From contig NC_045143.1 in assembly GCF_008831285.2 (NCBI RefSeq), positions 19,557,655 through 19,617,654 on the forward strand: a stretch of 60,000 bases of DNA, read 5' to 3'. Made by a program: the position numbers and the translations under genes. Below the pieces are notes generated by a model. The model made no database searches. It was not told the DNA's origin and worked only from the letters and a program-made list of their open reading frames with translations. This stretch comes from Nymphaea colorata. Its lineage: Eukaryota; Streptophyta; Magnoliopsida; Nymphaeales; Nymphaeaceae. This document shows, piece after piece, positions 48,722-60,000 of the stretch. Positions within the stretch are counted from its first letter, which is position 1. Each line of letters opens with the position of its first letter.

Positions 48722-49249
48722 GGGGCCGTTTGATGGTCTGAAAATATATTTCCGAAAATATATTTCTGAAAACATATTTCTTGGAAAAATGGAATTGATG
48801 TGTGTGTGATGATTGAGAAATATATTTCCAGAAATATATTTCTATGTTTGATGATAAAAAATATATTTCCAGATTTCCAGAAAATTAATTCTTAGTTTGA
48901 TAATAAGAATACATTTTTTCAGATTTACAGAAATTAGATAAATAACCACACCAAATAGATAAATAACCACACAAACGAAAGCATATTAGTTTAAATGGAT
49001 AATAATAATTATTTCATATTGTGGTAGAGTTATCAAAGATAAAGGCTATTCACGTCTGTTTTAACCCTACATTTTCAACACAACCAGCAAGTAAAGAAGG
49101 TGACGGAAACATGTTTCCGAAAATATTTTTTCAGAAACGTGTTTAACGGTCACAAAAAATTTTTTGTGTTTGATGAAATCGGAAATTTTTTAAAATTTTG
49201 AATTTTTTTCCTTCTGCTACAGAATTTTTCCAGACCATCAAACGACCCC
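48722..49249. mobile_element. PIF/Harbinger-type MITE with TAA target duplication
   Basis: The 528-bp element has 19-bp terminal inverted repeats: GGGGCCGTTTGATGGTCTG at the left and CAGACCATCAAACGACCCC at the right, one mismatch. It is flanked by TAA at 48719-48721 and 49250-49252. Subterminal AAATATATTTCCGAAA-type repeats occupy 48745-48900, and TTTCCGAAAA/TTTTCAGAAA motifs appear near the right end. No ORF of transposase type. Confidence 0.9.
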
Positions 49250-49369
49250 TAAAAGTTTGTTTGTATAAATATGGAAGAAAAGAAAATGAATGATTAAATC
49301 ATGTTTGCTTATATTATATAGAGGAAAGAAAATGTGAGAATTTAAGTCAGTTTGTAATAATTCCCAACA

Positions 49370-49697
49370 TTAGAATATGGTAAGAAGGCAAAAGAAATAA
49401 GAAGGTTGACATGAGAATTATAGTGGTTTGGATGAATAAGGCTACGTCCACTTCACCCCTAATGAATTTCAAAATCTATATTATTATTGTGAGGATTTTC
49501 TTTTATCCAGCAAGGAGTTTACATGTAGGCCCACTTTTTGTGGGTCATTATTATAGTAATTTCTATATACATAATTGGTACAATTTTGTTTAGAGTTTCT
49601 TTTTTTCACCAATTGTTGATTTCTTTCCATTTCACTCTTTTAACACAATGGCTAGGATTCTTCACAATCGTAAATAACTTGGTTCTTATCTCTAACA
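49370..49697 (-). repeat. 3' LTR of the third copia element
   Basis: On the minus strand, TGTTAGAGATAAGAACC begins at 49697, right after polypurine-like TTTGAGACGGAA. The far end, reading TTAGAATATGGTAAGAAGGC on the plus strand at about 49372, matches TTAGAGCATGGTAAGAAGAC at about 57744. The 57.74-kb copy resembles it for only about 45 bases, so the 5' LTR is truncated or replaced. Confidence 0.65.
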
Positions 49698-51302
49698 TTC
49701 CGTCTCAAACTAATCTCTCAAAAATTGAGCTTCCTTATTGAAATTACTGGATTTTGGACCTAGAGAAGTTCTAGCAAATGTGTGAGCCATCTGATTTTTG
49801 GTTTCCACATATTTCACTTCCAATTCTTGATTTGTGATGCGTTCTCGAACAAAGTAATAGTCAATCTCCATGTGCTTCATTCGAGCATGAAAATAAGATT
49901 GATAAATAAATATTTTGCTCTCACATTATTGCACTTCAAAACACATTTACTTTTTAGTACTAAAACCCAGTTTAGTTAAGAGAAAAGATAGCCATAGAGA
50001 TACAAATGATGCCCCAACCACTGCTTTGTATTCAACTTCTATAGAAGACTTGGCGATAGTTTTTTTACTTGGATGCTGACCAAAATATAATGTTATTGTT
50101 TAAGTAAACTATATACCCATTTGTAGATTTTTTGCCATCTAAGCAGCTTGTCCAGCCATAATCTAAGTTGAAGTTTAGACACTCTCCTTGAGCAAATACT
50201 AGGCCATAATGCAGGTTCCCTTTAAATATCTCACTATCCTCTTAACATAGTTCCAATGATCTTGAGAAGTATTTTGCATGTATTGATACACTTTATTAAC
50301 TACATATGTAAGGTCTAGTCATGTCGGGGTCACATATCAGAGATCTCCAACAATACTTCTATAGAGAGTTCCATTTTCGAAAGGATTTCTGTCATATTTT
50401 GATAAAGTAGGGCTGGCAATAGCTAGAGTGTTGATTGGTTTGCATTCATTATATTAGCACATTTAAGAAGATCCATTATATGTTACCTTTGAGAAAGAAG
50501 TAAGCTTACCTCTTGCTTAATGGCTTCCATGCCCCCCCAAAAAAATTCAATGGTCTGAGGTCCTTAACTGTGAGCTCTCTCTAGAATTTTTTATTAAGGA
50601 CTGTGTCTATTGAGTAGAGCTTCCTGTTATGAATATATCATCTACATAAATGAGAACATAAATGATATTTTGATGGCATTTTTTTATAATGAGTGATGAA
50701 CTGGACTGACATTTTCGAAAGCCATGTTGATGCAGGGATGACTGGAGTTGATTGTTTTAGACCATATATGGCCTCTTTACGTGTAATATCTATTGAGGAT
50801 ATTTCTTATTGCAAATCCTAGAGTTGACTCATATAGACTGGATTTTAAAAACCCCCCATAAAGAAATGTGTTTTTGAACATCAAGTTGTCAAATCTCTCA
50901 TCCTTTAGTTATGGCCATGGCAAGAACTATTCAAATAGTAACTAGTTTGTCAGTAGGACTAAATATCTTAGTATAACCTATTCCTTCGTATTGATTATAC
51001 TCCTTAGCTACAAGACTTGTTTCATACCTTGCAGATTGATCCATTTGAGTTCCTTTTTATTTTGTAGATCCATTTACACCGTCCCATGTTAGAAGTACTC
51101 AGTCAAGTCAAGATCCACATTTTGCTTTCATATAGTGCCAAAATTTCTTCTTCCATGGTTTTTTTCTGTTTTAGGTTTATTCTAACTTCATAACTTCGGG
51201 GTTCAGTTTCTTCACAAGTAGACTCCTAAAAAGCCTTTGGAATTCTAGTACCATCCATTCATTGAGTCACCATGTAATGTGTTCTATAGGCTTGACTATG
51301 GA

Positions 51303-51662
51303 CAGTAGATCTACGAGAAGTTGAATTCTAAATCAGTGTTGTTAGATGCATGTACATCAAGGCATGATGCACCTGCATCATTTTACATCAAATGATGAAA
51401 CACTTTAAAAAGTACATGTGAGGCATACTTGACCTAATGCCCACACTTTAGGAGGTGACTTGTACAATCCATAACTATCGACATGTAGATCTATGACAAG
51501 TTGAATTCTAAGTCAGTGTTGTTAGATGCATGTACATCAAGGCATGATGCACCCGTATCATTGCACGTCAAATGATGAAACACTTCAAAAGGTACATGTT
51601 TGGCATACTTGACCTAATGCACATGCCTCACAAGGTGATATGTACAATCCATGATTGTGTAT
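51303..51662. repeat. Two-copy tandem duplication, 180-bp period, within copia
   Basis: Copy one (51303-51482) and copy two (51483-51662) align base for base with the same length: GTAGATCTA, TTGTTAGATGCATGTACATC, AAGGCATGATGCACC, AAATGATGAAACACTT, GGCATACTTGACCTAATGC, TGTACAATCCAT. They differ by scattered substitutions, so the duplication is old. No copia domain is visible in it. Confidence 0.92.
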
Positions 51663-53000
51663 TTAGTGCATGATGCATCATGGTGAGATATGAATGGTCG
51701 CTACTCCCACCAATTATTAAAAATTGGGAGAAGTCTCCTGACATTTCTCAAGACCCAATATAGAAAACTTTTCAACTTAACACCCAATATAGAAAAGAGT
51801 TTCAATTTTCAAAAGGGGTTCTCCATTCTCCATCCATTCAGTGATGGTGTTAATGTGCGCCCCCCTCTTTGGCAAACTCTCTGATAGCCATTATGTGACC
51901 TTTGCTGAAAGTTTGATCTAGCTTTGGTGAATATTTCTTTCTCTCTCTCCTATCTTTCTCTTCTCCTCTCTTCTGATTGAATGGTTGAAGGATACTGACA
52001 AGAGTGGCAGATTGGCTAGTAGCAATTCTTGCCTTTTCTCCAAGCTGTCACACACTTTGCGGTTCAACTATATTGTGTTAGACATCTGCATTTGATATTA
52101 TGTAGTATGAAATTTATTTTAACAAACAAGACTATTAACTTGACTTCATCCATGACTAGGTATCTACTTGTGAGTGTTTTACAAGTTTTATGAATTAAGA
52201 GTCAAAATTTTCTTTCTTACATAAACACATATGAGTTGGCAAACAAAAAAAGGCTTTAGACCTTTGATTTTTGAAAATTCATTAAATCTTATTGTATGTT
52301 GAAGAATTATGTTTTTTTTTTCTTTGTTTGCAGGTTTTTCATGTTGGAGACCAGATGCCTATAGTTAGTTTCAATTTATAGAAAAATATACATAAGTACT
52401 TTTTCATATAATTTAGTTTCCCAAATCATTTTTGCCTTTTTATTTTTTATATTTTTGAAGGATATTATATATTTCAAAATTTTAGATCTGATTTTTACAC
52501 ATCACATCACCACACTGTGTATCTCCTCACCCCACAATCTCAATGTGTCACTTCACCAATGCCCTTAACAACATTACCCTAGAGTAATTAGAATTGGATG
52601 TCACTGGATCTGAATTAGGCTTACAAGAGCTACTTGAATCATGATTTGAATTGGAGTGATGTTGCAATTGACTTGAAATGGAACTTGGGTTAGGCTCATG
52701 GCTACTTGAATCATGATCATTTAACTTGAATGGAGCCTAAGTCTTTAGATAGCAAGCTATTATTCTTGTCATTGTTAGGAGCTTGCCTCATTCATTCTCC
52801 TTCAAGCTCATAATGTAAAAAGGGAGAAAGGAAGGGATGAAGGATGAGATGTGGATTGTGTAGCTGGTGTGGAGACATTGTCCAACTTGGAATGAGCATG
52901 TTGCAAGAACCATTGTTAGACATCATTCTTTGTGATCGGGGTTTGTGTGCCCCTAAAATATCATGTTTTTCAATGAAAAAGAATTTCTAGATATGTAAGT
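51663..53000. other. Uninterpretable spacer within the copia relic
   Basis: Lies between the duplication and the integrase region, where copia pol sequence is expected. Frames are too decayed to recognise, and part may be a further insertion. A TTGAATCATGAT repeat occurs near 52635 and 52705. Confidence 0.45.
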
Positions 53001-54069
53001 TTTGTGAGTCACCAGATCAAAACAGACATAGCCTTTATCAAGTGCTCTATATTTGATAAACACACATGGCTTGGATTTTGGATCTTGTTTTTCCTGCATG
53101 ACACAAGCAAAGGTAACTTATGTAACAAAAATTTTGTAAAGAGTTCATATGTAGACTTCCCATGGAGAGTCTTGCTTGGTAGATATTTATGAGACATATC
53201 ACAGTTCTAAGAGCGATGACCCAAAAGTGTTTTGGAAGTTCAGCATGAGTCAATAAAGTCAATCCGGTCTCAACAACCTGATGATGTTTACGTTGCACAA
53301 TTTCATTTTGTTGATGAGTGTAAGGGAAAAGAAACCATTGTCGTATACCTTGGGCATTCAAAAATTCCAAAAAATAATTTCCAGTGAATTCTTATCTATC
53401 ATTGAAATTAAATATTTTAATAGTTAACCAAGTTGATATTCAACAATTCTTTTGGAAATTTTTGAAAACAAGAAAACGTCTCACTTTTGGCTCACAGAGG
53501 AAACAATCATGAAATTTTTGAAAGATCATTGATCAACAAGAGATGGTAAACAAATCCTTCCCTAGAAACATGAGGGCCTCGACCATAAATCAGCATTAAC
53601 ATGGTTGTTATCACCCCAAACTTTTCAAAAAAAGGCCATTATTTTATTATTTAGATTTAAAACAAATATGCAACTATTCAATCCAAAATGAATTTCTAAA
53701 CCTAAATTTAGATCTAAATCTAGTGTTTCAAACTCGAAATCTAAAATCAAGTTCAAAAACGACAAAGTCTGGTGCTATAAGCATCGCGCGTGCATGCATA
53801 GACCTCTCCCTTGTTTTATGCTTCGTCCTCGCACCCAAATATATTTTGAAGCTAAAAACAAACCCTACCACCCTTTATAACCAAAAAAGCCAATTTTATA
53901 TACTTTTTTAAACAAACAAATGAATTTTTTATGCTTTTACCTGAACAACCTTTATTTCAATATATATATATATATATAGCACGACCGCACGTCACGCGAT
54001 CACGGTAACGCGATCGCTACATGTGGCAGCCCATTAACAGCGCCCAAGTAGGGGCCTGCAACAATGTAG

Positions 54070-54095
54070 CCCCCCCCCCCCCCCCCTTTTTTTTT
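54070..54095. repeat. Homopolymer tract C17T9
   Basis: Seventeen C followed by nine T inside the solo LTR. Its length may be unreliable in the assembly. Confidence 0.9.
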
Positions 54096-55451
54096 CCTTG
54101 CAAAAACTGCCCCTTGGGGGGCTGTTTTGATTTCTCTGGGTGGGCAACAGCCTTGCCCACACTGCAAAAGGGTGTTTGCAGGGTTAATGGCCAATCCCAT
54201 TTAGTCAAAACCTATTTTTTAGAAAAAAATTTAAAAAAAATTCAATTTTTTTGAAATTCGAATGAAAATGTTGTGAAATTAAAAAAAACTAAAAATTTTG
54301 AGTTTTGGCTCCAAAACTCTCTATAAATACCCCCACAATCTTCTTTCTTGGGCATGACCCAACCATGGAGAACCTTTCATGCTTCCTCACTTGAAATTTT
54401 TGATTTTCCTTAGCTCTCTCTTTCCATTTCTTTTGTCTTCTCCAACATTGGGAGCAAACATTCTTCATGTTTAAACTCTTCAAAGGAACACAAAGAGATC
54501 TCTTGGTGGTTCATCATCTTGAAGCTTCATTTTAGGCGACTCCGAGATCATTCATTTCCACTATCATTCGTATTCGATGTATGTAATCTTCCTCTTATTT
54601 TCATCTATTTCCTCACTCAAATGATTTCTTATCTGGAATCGAGAACTACGTCTTGAGTGCACCGGGAGTATGAGCAACGCAGAATAAATTTCATTTCTTC
54701 ATTTATCTCCAAAATATGTTTGCTATATTGTCTTTGTTCATCATTCATGCTTGAAATGATGCTCATGCATGATATTCTAATCTTTCCGTAATTAATGAGC
54801 AAATGCACGGTGAGAATAAGTACTTGGGGTTGAGATTTCTTCATTCTTGTGTTGATTTTTGAAGTTGGGGCTTATCCAACCCGGAAAAGCCCTTCAAGAA
54901 TTTATACATGTTAAAGTGCATCTTCATGTCATGCTCTCTCTCTTAGTTTATTTCTTAATCACCCGATTAGGAACCTCAAGAGTGCTTCATCATTCCCCAT
55001 TTCATGTATTCTTTATTTTCTTCCATACCCAATGGTGGGAGAAATCAATTTTCTTGTAATAGTTGTGGTTTTTATTTTAAAATCATGTTTTTCAAAAGAT
55101 TTTCAAAACCAAATACCATCTCTAATGCAGCCTTGAAGACTTAATTTAGGTTCTTGCATGAGCCCCAAATTCCCCTCCGGCTTACATCAAAAATTGAAAT
55201 CGACTATTTTTAATTCATTTCTTGATTTTAATACTCATGAAAGCGTATGCATATATACATGTTATATACGTATGCGTGCATATGAATATCTTTCTTTGTC
55301 ATTCTTTCTTTATGATTTAACATACTTTTACAAACTCTTTTATACATATATATGAATATATATGTATATTCCATTTTTAAATATCTCTCTCTCTTTATAA
55401 AATGATCTTCTTTCTCTATTTGATTTAAACATCATTTTCATAAGGTTTCAC

Positions 55452-55453
<2 letters not shown>

Positions 55454-55530
<77 letters not shown>
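55454..55530. repeat. (TA)n microsatellite
   Basis: About 38 uninterrupted TA units in the solo LTR. Confidence 0.97.
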
Positions 55531-55533
<3 letters not shown>

Positions 55534-57785
55534 GTATCTTTCTTTTAAATCTTTGATTTTATGATTTTGAAGATCTCTTTCTCTTTCTCTATATCTCTCT
55601 TGGGATCAAGTCTTTCATCTTTTCCATTCTTTCAATATTTTCTCTTATCATTTAAGATTTTAATTTTTCAATGTTGTGGTACGAATGAATAATGTAGGAT
55701 CAATGCATTCATGCATCTACATTTACCTAACATCACAAATGGCCACAAGATAGAGCTCTAATTAGATGGTAACCAAATTAGAGCAAAATTTTAAACCTAC
55801 TTAAAGTCTTAAGAGAACACTAAAATGATTTCAAAATGATTTCCCAAGCTTTCTAAATGATATTTATAAAGATTTTTCAATTCTAGTTTTTCCTAAAATA
55901 TTTCATATTCTCAAGTAATTCTTCAAGAACCTTTTCAAAAGTTTGAAACAACAAACTTTCAATATTTTTCTACACCACATATATAATGAAAAAGATGTTT
56001 AAATTAAAATGAAATGCATTAATAATAAACATAACCTTTAGATTGATTACCCTCGATAAAGGCATCGGGAACGGTTGATCATCGTACCGACGGGCGAGTC
56101 CCTTTCTCTATCATTTTCAATACAAAACCTCATTTTTCTAGAGCACTCCAAAAACAAAAAAAAAAGGGGGATTCAAACAATGGTCTAAGGGCCTAGAAGT
56201 AGAAAATTCAAACACAACTAGAGAAAAAAAATAAAACATTGTCAGAGTCAATAACATGCTGATTTTTCATGAGAAAAAAAAATGTCTATTAGGATGTCCT
56301 AGCTTAGAATGCCAAGTTTGAGCTCGATTGTTGGTTTGTTACTGAGTGGAAAAACAATTGGAGGCCAAGTGTTTTAGTGAGAGTTATTGCAAACTTAATT
56401 TGGATTCCATTGGTAGAGACTATCCCCAATAAGCCCTTCATCAAGTATTTTCCTAATATGAATATGCTTAACCAAATTTGGTACCATAAAACTCAGAAAA
56501 ACATTAATTAATTACTGTAAATAGAGCTGCTATTAAAGATTTTTGTTGATATGAGGTACATGAAGATTGCTTTTTGTTAAAAAACGAGAGTCTAAAATAT
56601 CATTATCTGACACGGAGACCAACATGGAGGAACTTTGTCAATCATCACCTTATTTGATCCATAGTATTCACCTAAGCTAAGCTAGTTTCATATGCCATCA
56701 TATGGTGCATTGCTCCCTGTCGGGATACCAATGGTGATCTTGCTACACAGTAGCCATCCATGAAGGGAAGGGCACAAGAATACTATAACATTGCTTGGCT
56801 GTGTGGTTCTTTCTCCCACAATATTGACATGTAGGTTAAAATTTCTATTGTTACTTCAATGTTGACCAATCTTATTTTTATCATAGAACTGATTCTTTCC
56901 ATGACCCTTGTTTTGATTTCCATGTTTGTTTTCATTATGAGAACAAAAGATAGTGGTCATAGTCTCATTTAAGGCTTCATGAATGGTGGGGTGGATCAAA
57001 GCGATCCTTTTCTCTTGATTTAGTATTTGGGAGAAATTTGAATGTTGTAACTTAGTAACCAAGCTTTCATATTCAGCAGGCAACCCATTTAGAGTATGAA
57101 GCACAAGGTTGGAGTCACAAATCTCTTCATTCACATCTATAGTTTTGGACTCCTTCTTGATATTGTGTAAATCCTTTCTCATTTGAAGTATACACATACC
57201 AGAAGACAAGACAAATGAATAATTGAGAATGAGCCAAATGTGGGTAGAACCAATTCTAACAACTTGACTAAGAAGAGCCTCCAACACCATGGCCTTAATC
57301 CAATTGAGGGCTAGTTGAGAAAGCCCTTTCCATGTTAAGTACTCTGGATTAACATCTTTCCCATTGTCACTAATAACCGTGGGAGGCTATTGAGAAGTTC
57401 CATCAACATACTTAAGCAAATCTTGCAAAAACATAACTGATTCGATTTGAGATAGTTCATGCAGTCTAACTTGATTGATCCTAAACTGACAACTACATTC
57501 CACTAAGCCACATGGGAAGACATAGAGGATCCAGAATACCGGTTGAGACAATGATGGTTCATCGTCATAAAGGACAACACCCACACACAACATTGTGAAA
57601 CAATTATCAATGTGCATGAAACTGGAATTGATCACATTTGAACATGCAGTACACACATGCACAACAATTCCAATCAGCATCCAACCACAACCATTCAAAA
57701 ATAATATCAGGCACCAAGGATGTTGGACAGATCTGATGCCAAGTTAGAGCATGGTAAGAAGACAGAAGAAAAAAGAAGGTTGACA

Positions 57786-58854
57786 ACAAAAGTATGAAAA
57801 AATTTAAGCCAAGTTGATTATGACACATCTCATAATCTTGGCATTAGCATGAAACTAGTTTTGGAGAAGTCATTTTTCATTTAGAAACTTACCATGTAAG
57901 GACTCATTTGGTTGTATGAAATTTAGTAATTTTAGGATAAAGAGATCTCTTCATATGTCTTGCGGTCTCCTTTTAAGCAGCCAAACGTTTAAAAAAATTG
58001 ATTAAAGTTCTTCATTATAGCTAGTTGTTGGAAACATACAAAACTTTTTTTGCCATCTTAATTTCATGTAAACTTGGATAAAAAAAAACCCTTCTTTATC
58101 TCCAAAATATTTCTAAAAATGTCACATTTTCATTACAGCTCCGATATCTTTCTATGTTTCATTGATATTTTGTTGTAACTTGTAAGCATTGGCTAACATC
58201 TTTCTCCTTGGTTTTGAACTTTGTGAAAATTGAGGGTGCTGGTCTATGTGGGTAAGATGGAACACATTTAACCATTCTAAAATTCTCATGTCAAGATAAC
58301 AACTTTTCATTCCTTTGTATGATAGAGGATTGCTTGGGTAAGATGGGATATGGCCACCCTTCTGCAACTCTTTGTTGGTGATGACGAATTTTCATTTTTC
58401 GTACAATAGATTTTTTTTTCCTTGCGTTGAAAAATTGTTGAGTAATAATTAACGAAAAAAATGATGTGGACAATCATATATAGATTCTTCACAAGCTTGA
58501 ATGTGATTGTAAAGGAGGAATATAAACAACTATTCATGTCTTATTTATCAAGGTAAAGACCAGTTCAAAGCACATAATTCTAATGTCTACAACTCAATAT
58601 CATTTGGTTGTCTTTTTTCTTTTGTCCTAAACACCCTTTGTACAACCAAAACTATTCAATTTAGGAAGGTTAATTACCTACTTTATATGTATATAATATA
58701 TATATACACACACACACCCCTTTAACTTGGACTTACATGGTCTTCTAAGATATGATTGTCAAATGAAATAGTATCTCCATCATTGTGAAGTTCATTTTTA
58801 TCCATATCAACTTTTTGATGTTAGAATCAGTTTTCACTATACTAAAAAGGTAAA
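57786..58854. other. Region right of the copia relic, no recognised gene
   Basis: AT-rich. Several overlapping minus-strand ORFs of 60-76 residues at 58150-58540 lack domains and overlap each other in different frames, so they are probably chance. A TA/CA run lies at 58695-58717. Confidence 0.5.
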
Positions 58855-59487
<633 letters not shown>

Positions 59488-60000
59488 ACTTCTGCTTCTA
59501 TATTATCAAAAAGCCCCACCATCCATTTCCTGTAGGAATTGAGAAAAAAATGAATAAGATATTTGTATATGTTTGGATAACATCACATGACTTTTTTCGG
59601 AATGAACTTCAATACTTGACTTGAAGAAAATTAGAAATGGACCGCAAGTTGCAATCTACGAATTTTGAAAATGATATCTATGTCTAAACTCAAAATCCTC
59701 TCCTCGTTGCTTTTGCTTGTGCTTATCTCAGACGAAAGCAACTCAACATACAAAGAGCCTGAGATACAAGTGAAAGCCCAGATGTATGATTCCCCTTCTT
59801 TCCCACTTGTGTAGTCCTAACTTCCTAGTGCACAAAACTTATCACACAACAGAAAAATTGAGAAGGAAGATAGAAACCGTTTACCTCTTCTTCATTTCCT
59901 TTATTTGGTAGGTTCTCCCTGTTGGTTACAACAATAATCTTTTGGGGGAATTTTCTTTTCTCCAAAGCCAACCCTTGCCATCCATGAGAGAAAACAGTTC
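59488..60000. other. Window end, no recognised gene
   Basis: No microsatellite, transposon end or domain recognised. A gene could begin beyond the window, but nothing here supports one. Confidence 0.5.

Larger units (their letters stand above)
53606..56179 (+). mobile_element. Solo LTR, 2,574 bp, with ATGGT target duplication
   Basis: Begins TGTTATCACCCCAAAC and ends GGGGGATTCAAACA, so it has canonical TG...CA ends. It is flanked by ATGGT on both sides (53601-53605 and 56180-56184). It has no primer-binding site, polypurine tract or coding domain inside and no internal repeat of its ends, which identifies it as a solo LTR rather than a full element. A CpG-rich stretch at 53978-54020 precedes a promoter-like TATA box (CTATAAATAC, 54321-54330), so the LTR reads on the plus strand, opposite to the copia host. 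A C17T9 tract (54070-54095) and a long TA tract (55454-55530) are within it. An LTR this long is more typical of Ty3/gypsy. Confidence 0.93.
49370..57785 (-). mobile_element. Third Ty1/copia relic, minus strand, split by a solo LTR
   Basis: Minus-strand copia domains run from high to low coordinates. The gag region is at 57290-56860 (MRKDLHNIKKESKTIDVNEE; VLHTLNGLPAEYESLVTKLQ). The GAG-pre-integrase motif QTWHSKLGHPNRHF lies near 56290-56335. Integrase is at 53370-53050 (HQQNEIVQRKHHQVVETGLT). The RT catalytic box VLIYVDDIFITG is near 50620-50660, and RNase H traces lie at 50300-49980. A primer-binding-site-like TTGGCATCAGATC on the minus strand sits near 57730. Many stops and frameshifts. 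The solo LTR at 53606-56179 interrupts the segment between GAG-pre-integrase and integrase; a 180-bp tandem duplication lies between integrase and RT. Confidence 0.92.

Overview
This is nuclear DNA from a flowering plant. It is AT-rich, has long (AT)n, (CA)n and (GA)n microsatellites, spliced genes with GT-AG introns, and decayed Ty1/copia, Ty3/gypsy, LINE, hAT and PIF/Harbinger elements. The intact-looking gene is closest, from memory of the family, to the angiosperm FRD3/DTX42 group of MATE citrate transporters. Multi-kilobase, transposon-filled introns suggest a species with a large or slowly purged genome. I cannot name the species.

Layout. 1-5.9 kb: minus-strand Ty3/gypsy element, broken in many places and split by a hAT element with a perfect 8-bp target duplication. 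6.5-17.5 kb: nine coding exons of the MATE gene on the minus strand, 390 codons in one continuous spliced frame. The last exon ends at a normal donor, but no exon for the C-terminal part lies between it and the window start. The gene therefore either has an intron longer than 6.5 kb holding the gypsy element, or has lost its 3' end. Its intron 4 holds an antisense gypsy relic. 17.5-20 kb: probable leader and promoter region, CpG-rich near 19.3-19.95 kb. 20-30.5 kb: gene-poor DNA with several short MITEs.

30.85-36.25 kb: two exons, including the C-terminal one, of a minus-strand gene I do not recognise. The intron between them contains a decayed copia element with both LTRs, primer-binding site, polypurine tract and a 5-bp target duplication. 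37.5-39 kb: second copia relic. 40.3-40.9 kb: LINE reverse-transcriptase relic. 41.4-48.7 kb: microsatellites, MITEs, a GC-rich island and a block of repeated short motifs. 48.7-49.25 kb: PIF/Harbinger-type element with TAA target duplication. 49.4-57.8 kb: third copia relic (minus), interrupted by a 2.57-kb solo LTR with TG...CA ends and target duplication ATGGT. 58.85-59.5 kb: a two-copy tandem duplication around AT microsatellites.

The window reads as two ordinary plant genes inside layered transposon insertions. I found no CRISPR array, gene cluster or other coordinated multi-gene system. The points most worth checking are the missing MATE 3' exons, the unrecognised gene split by copia, and the dated nesting of elements.
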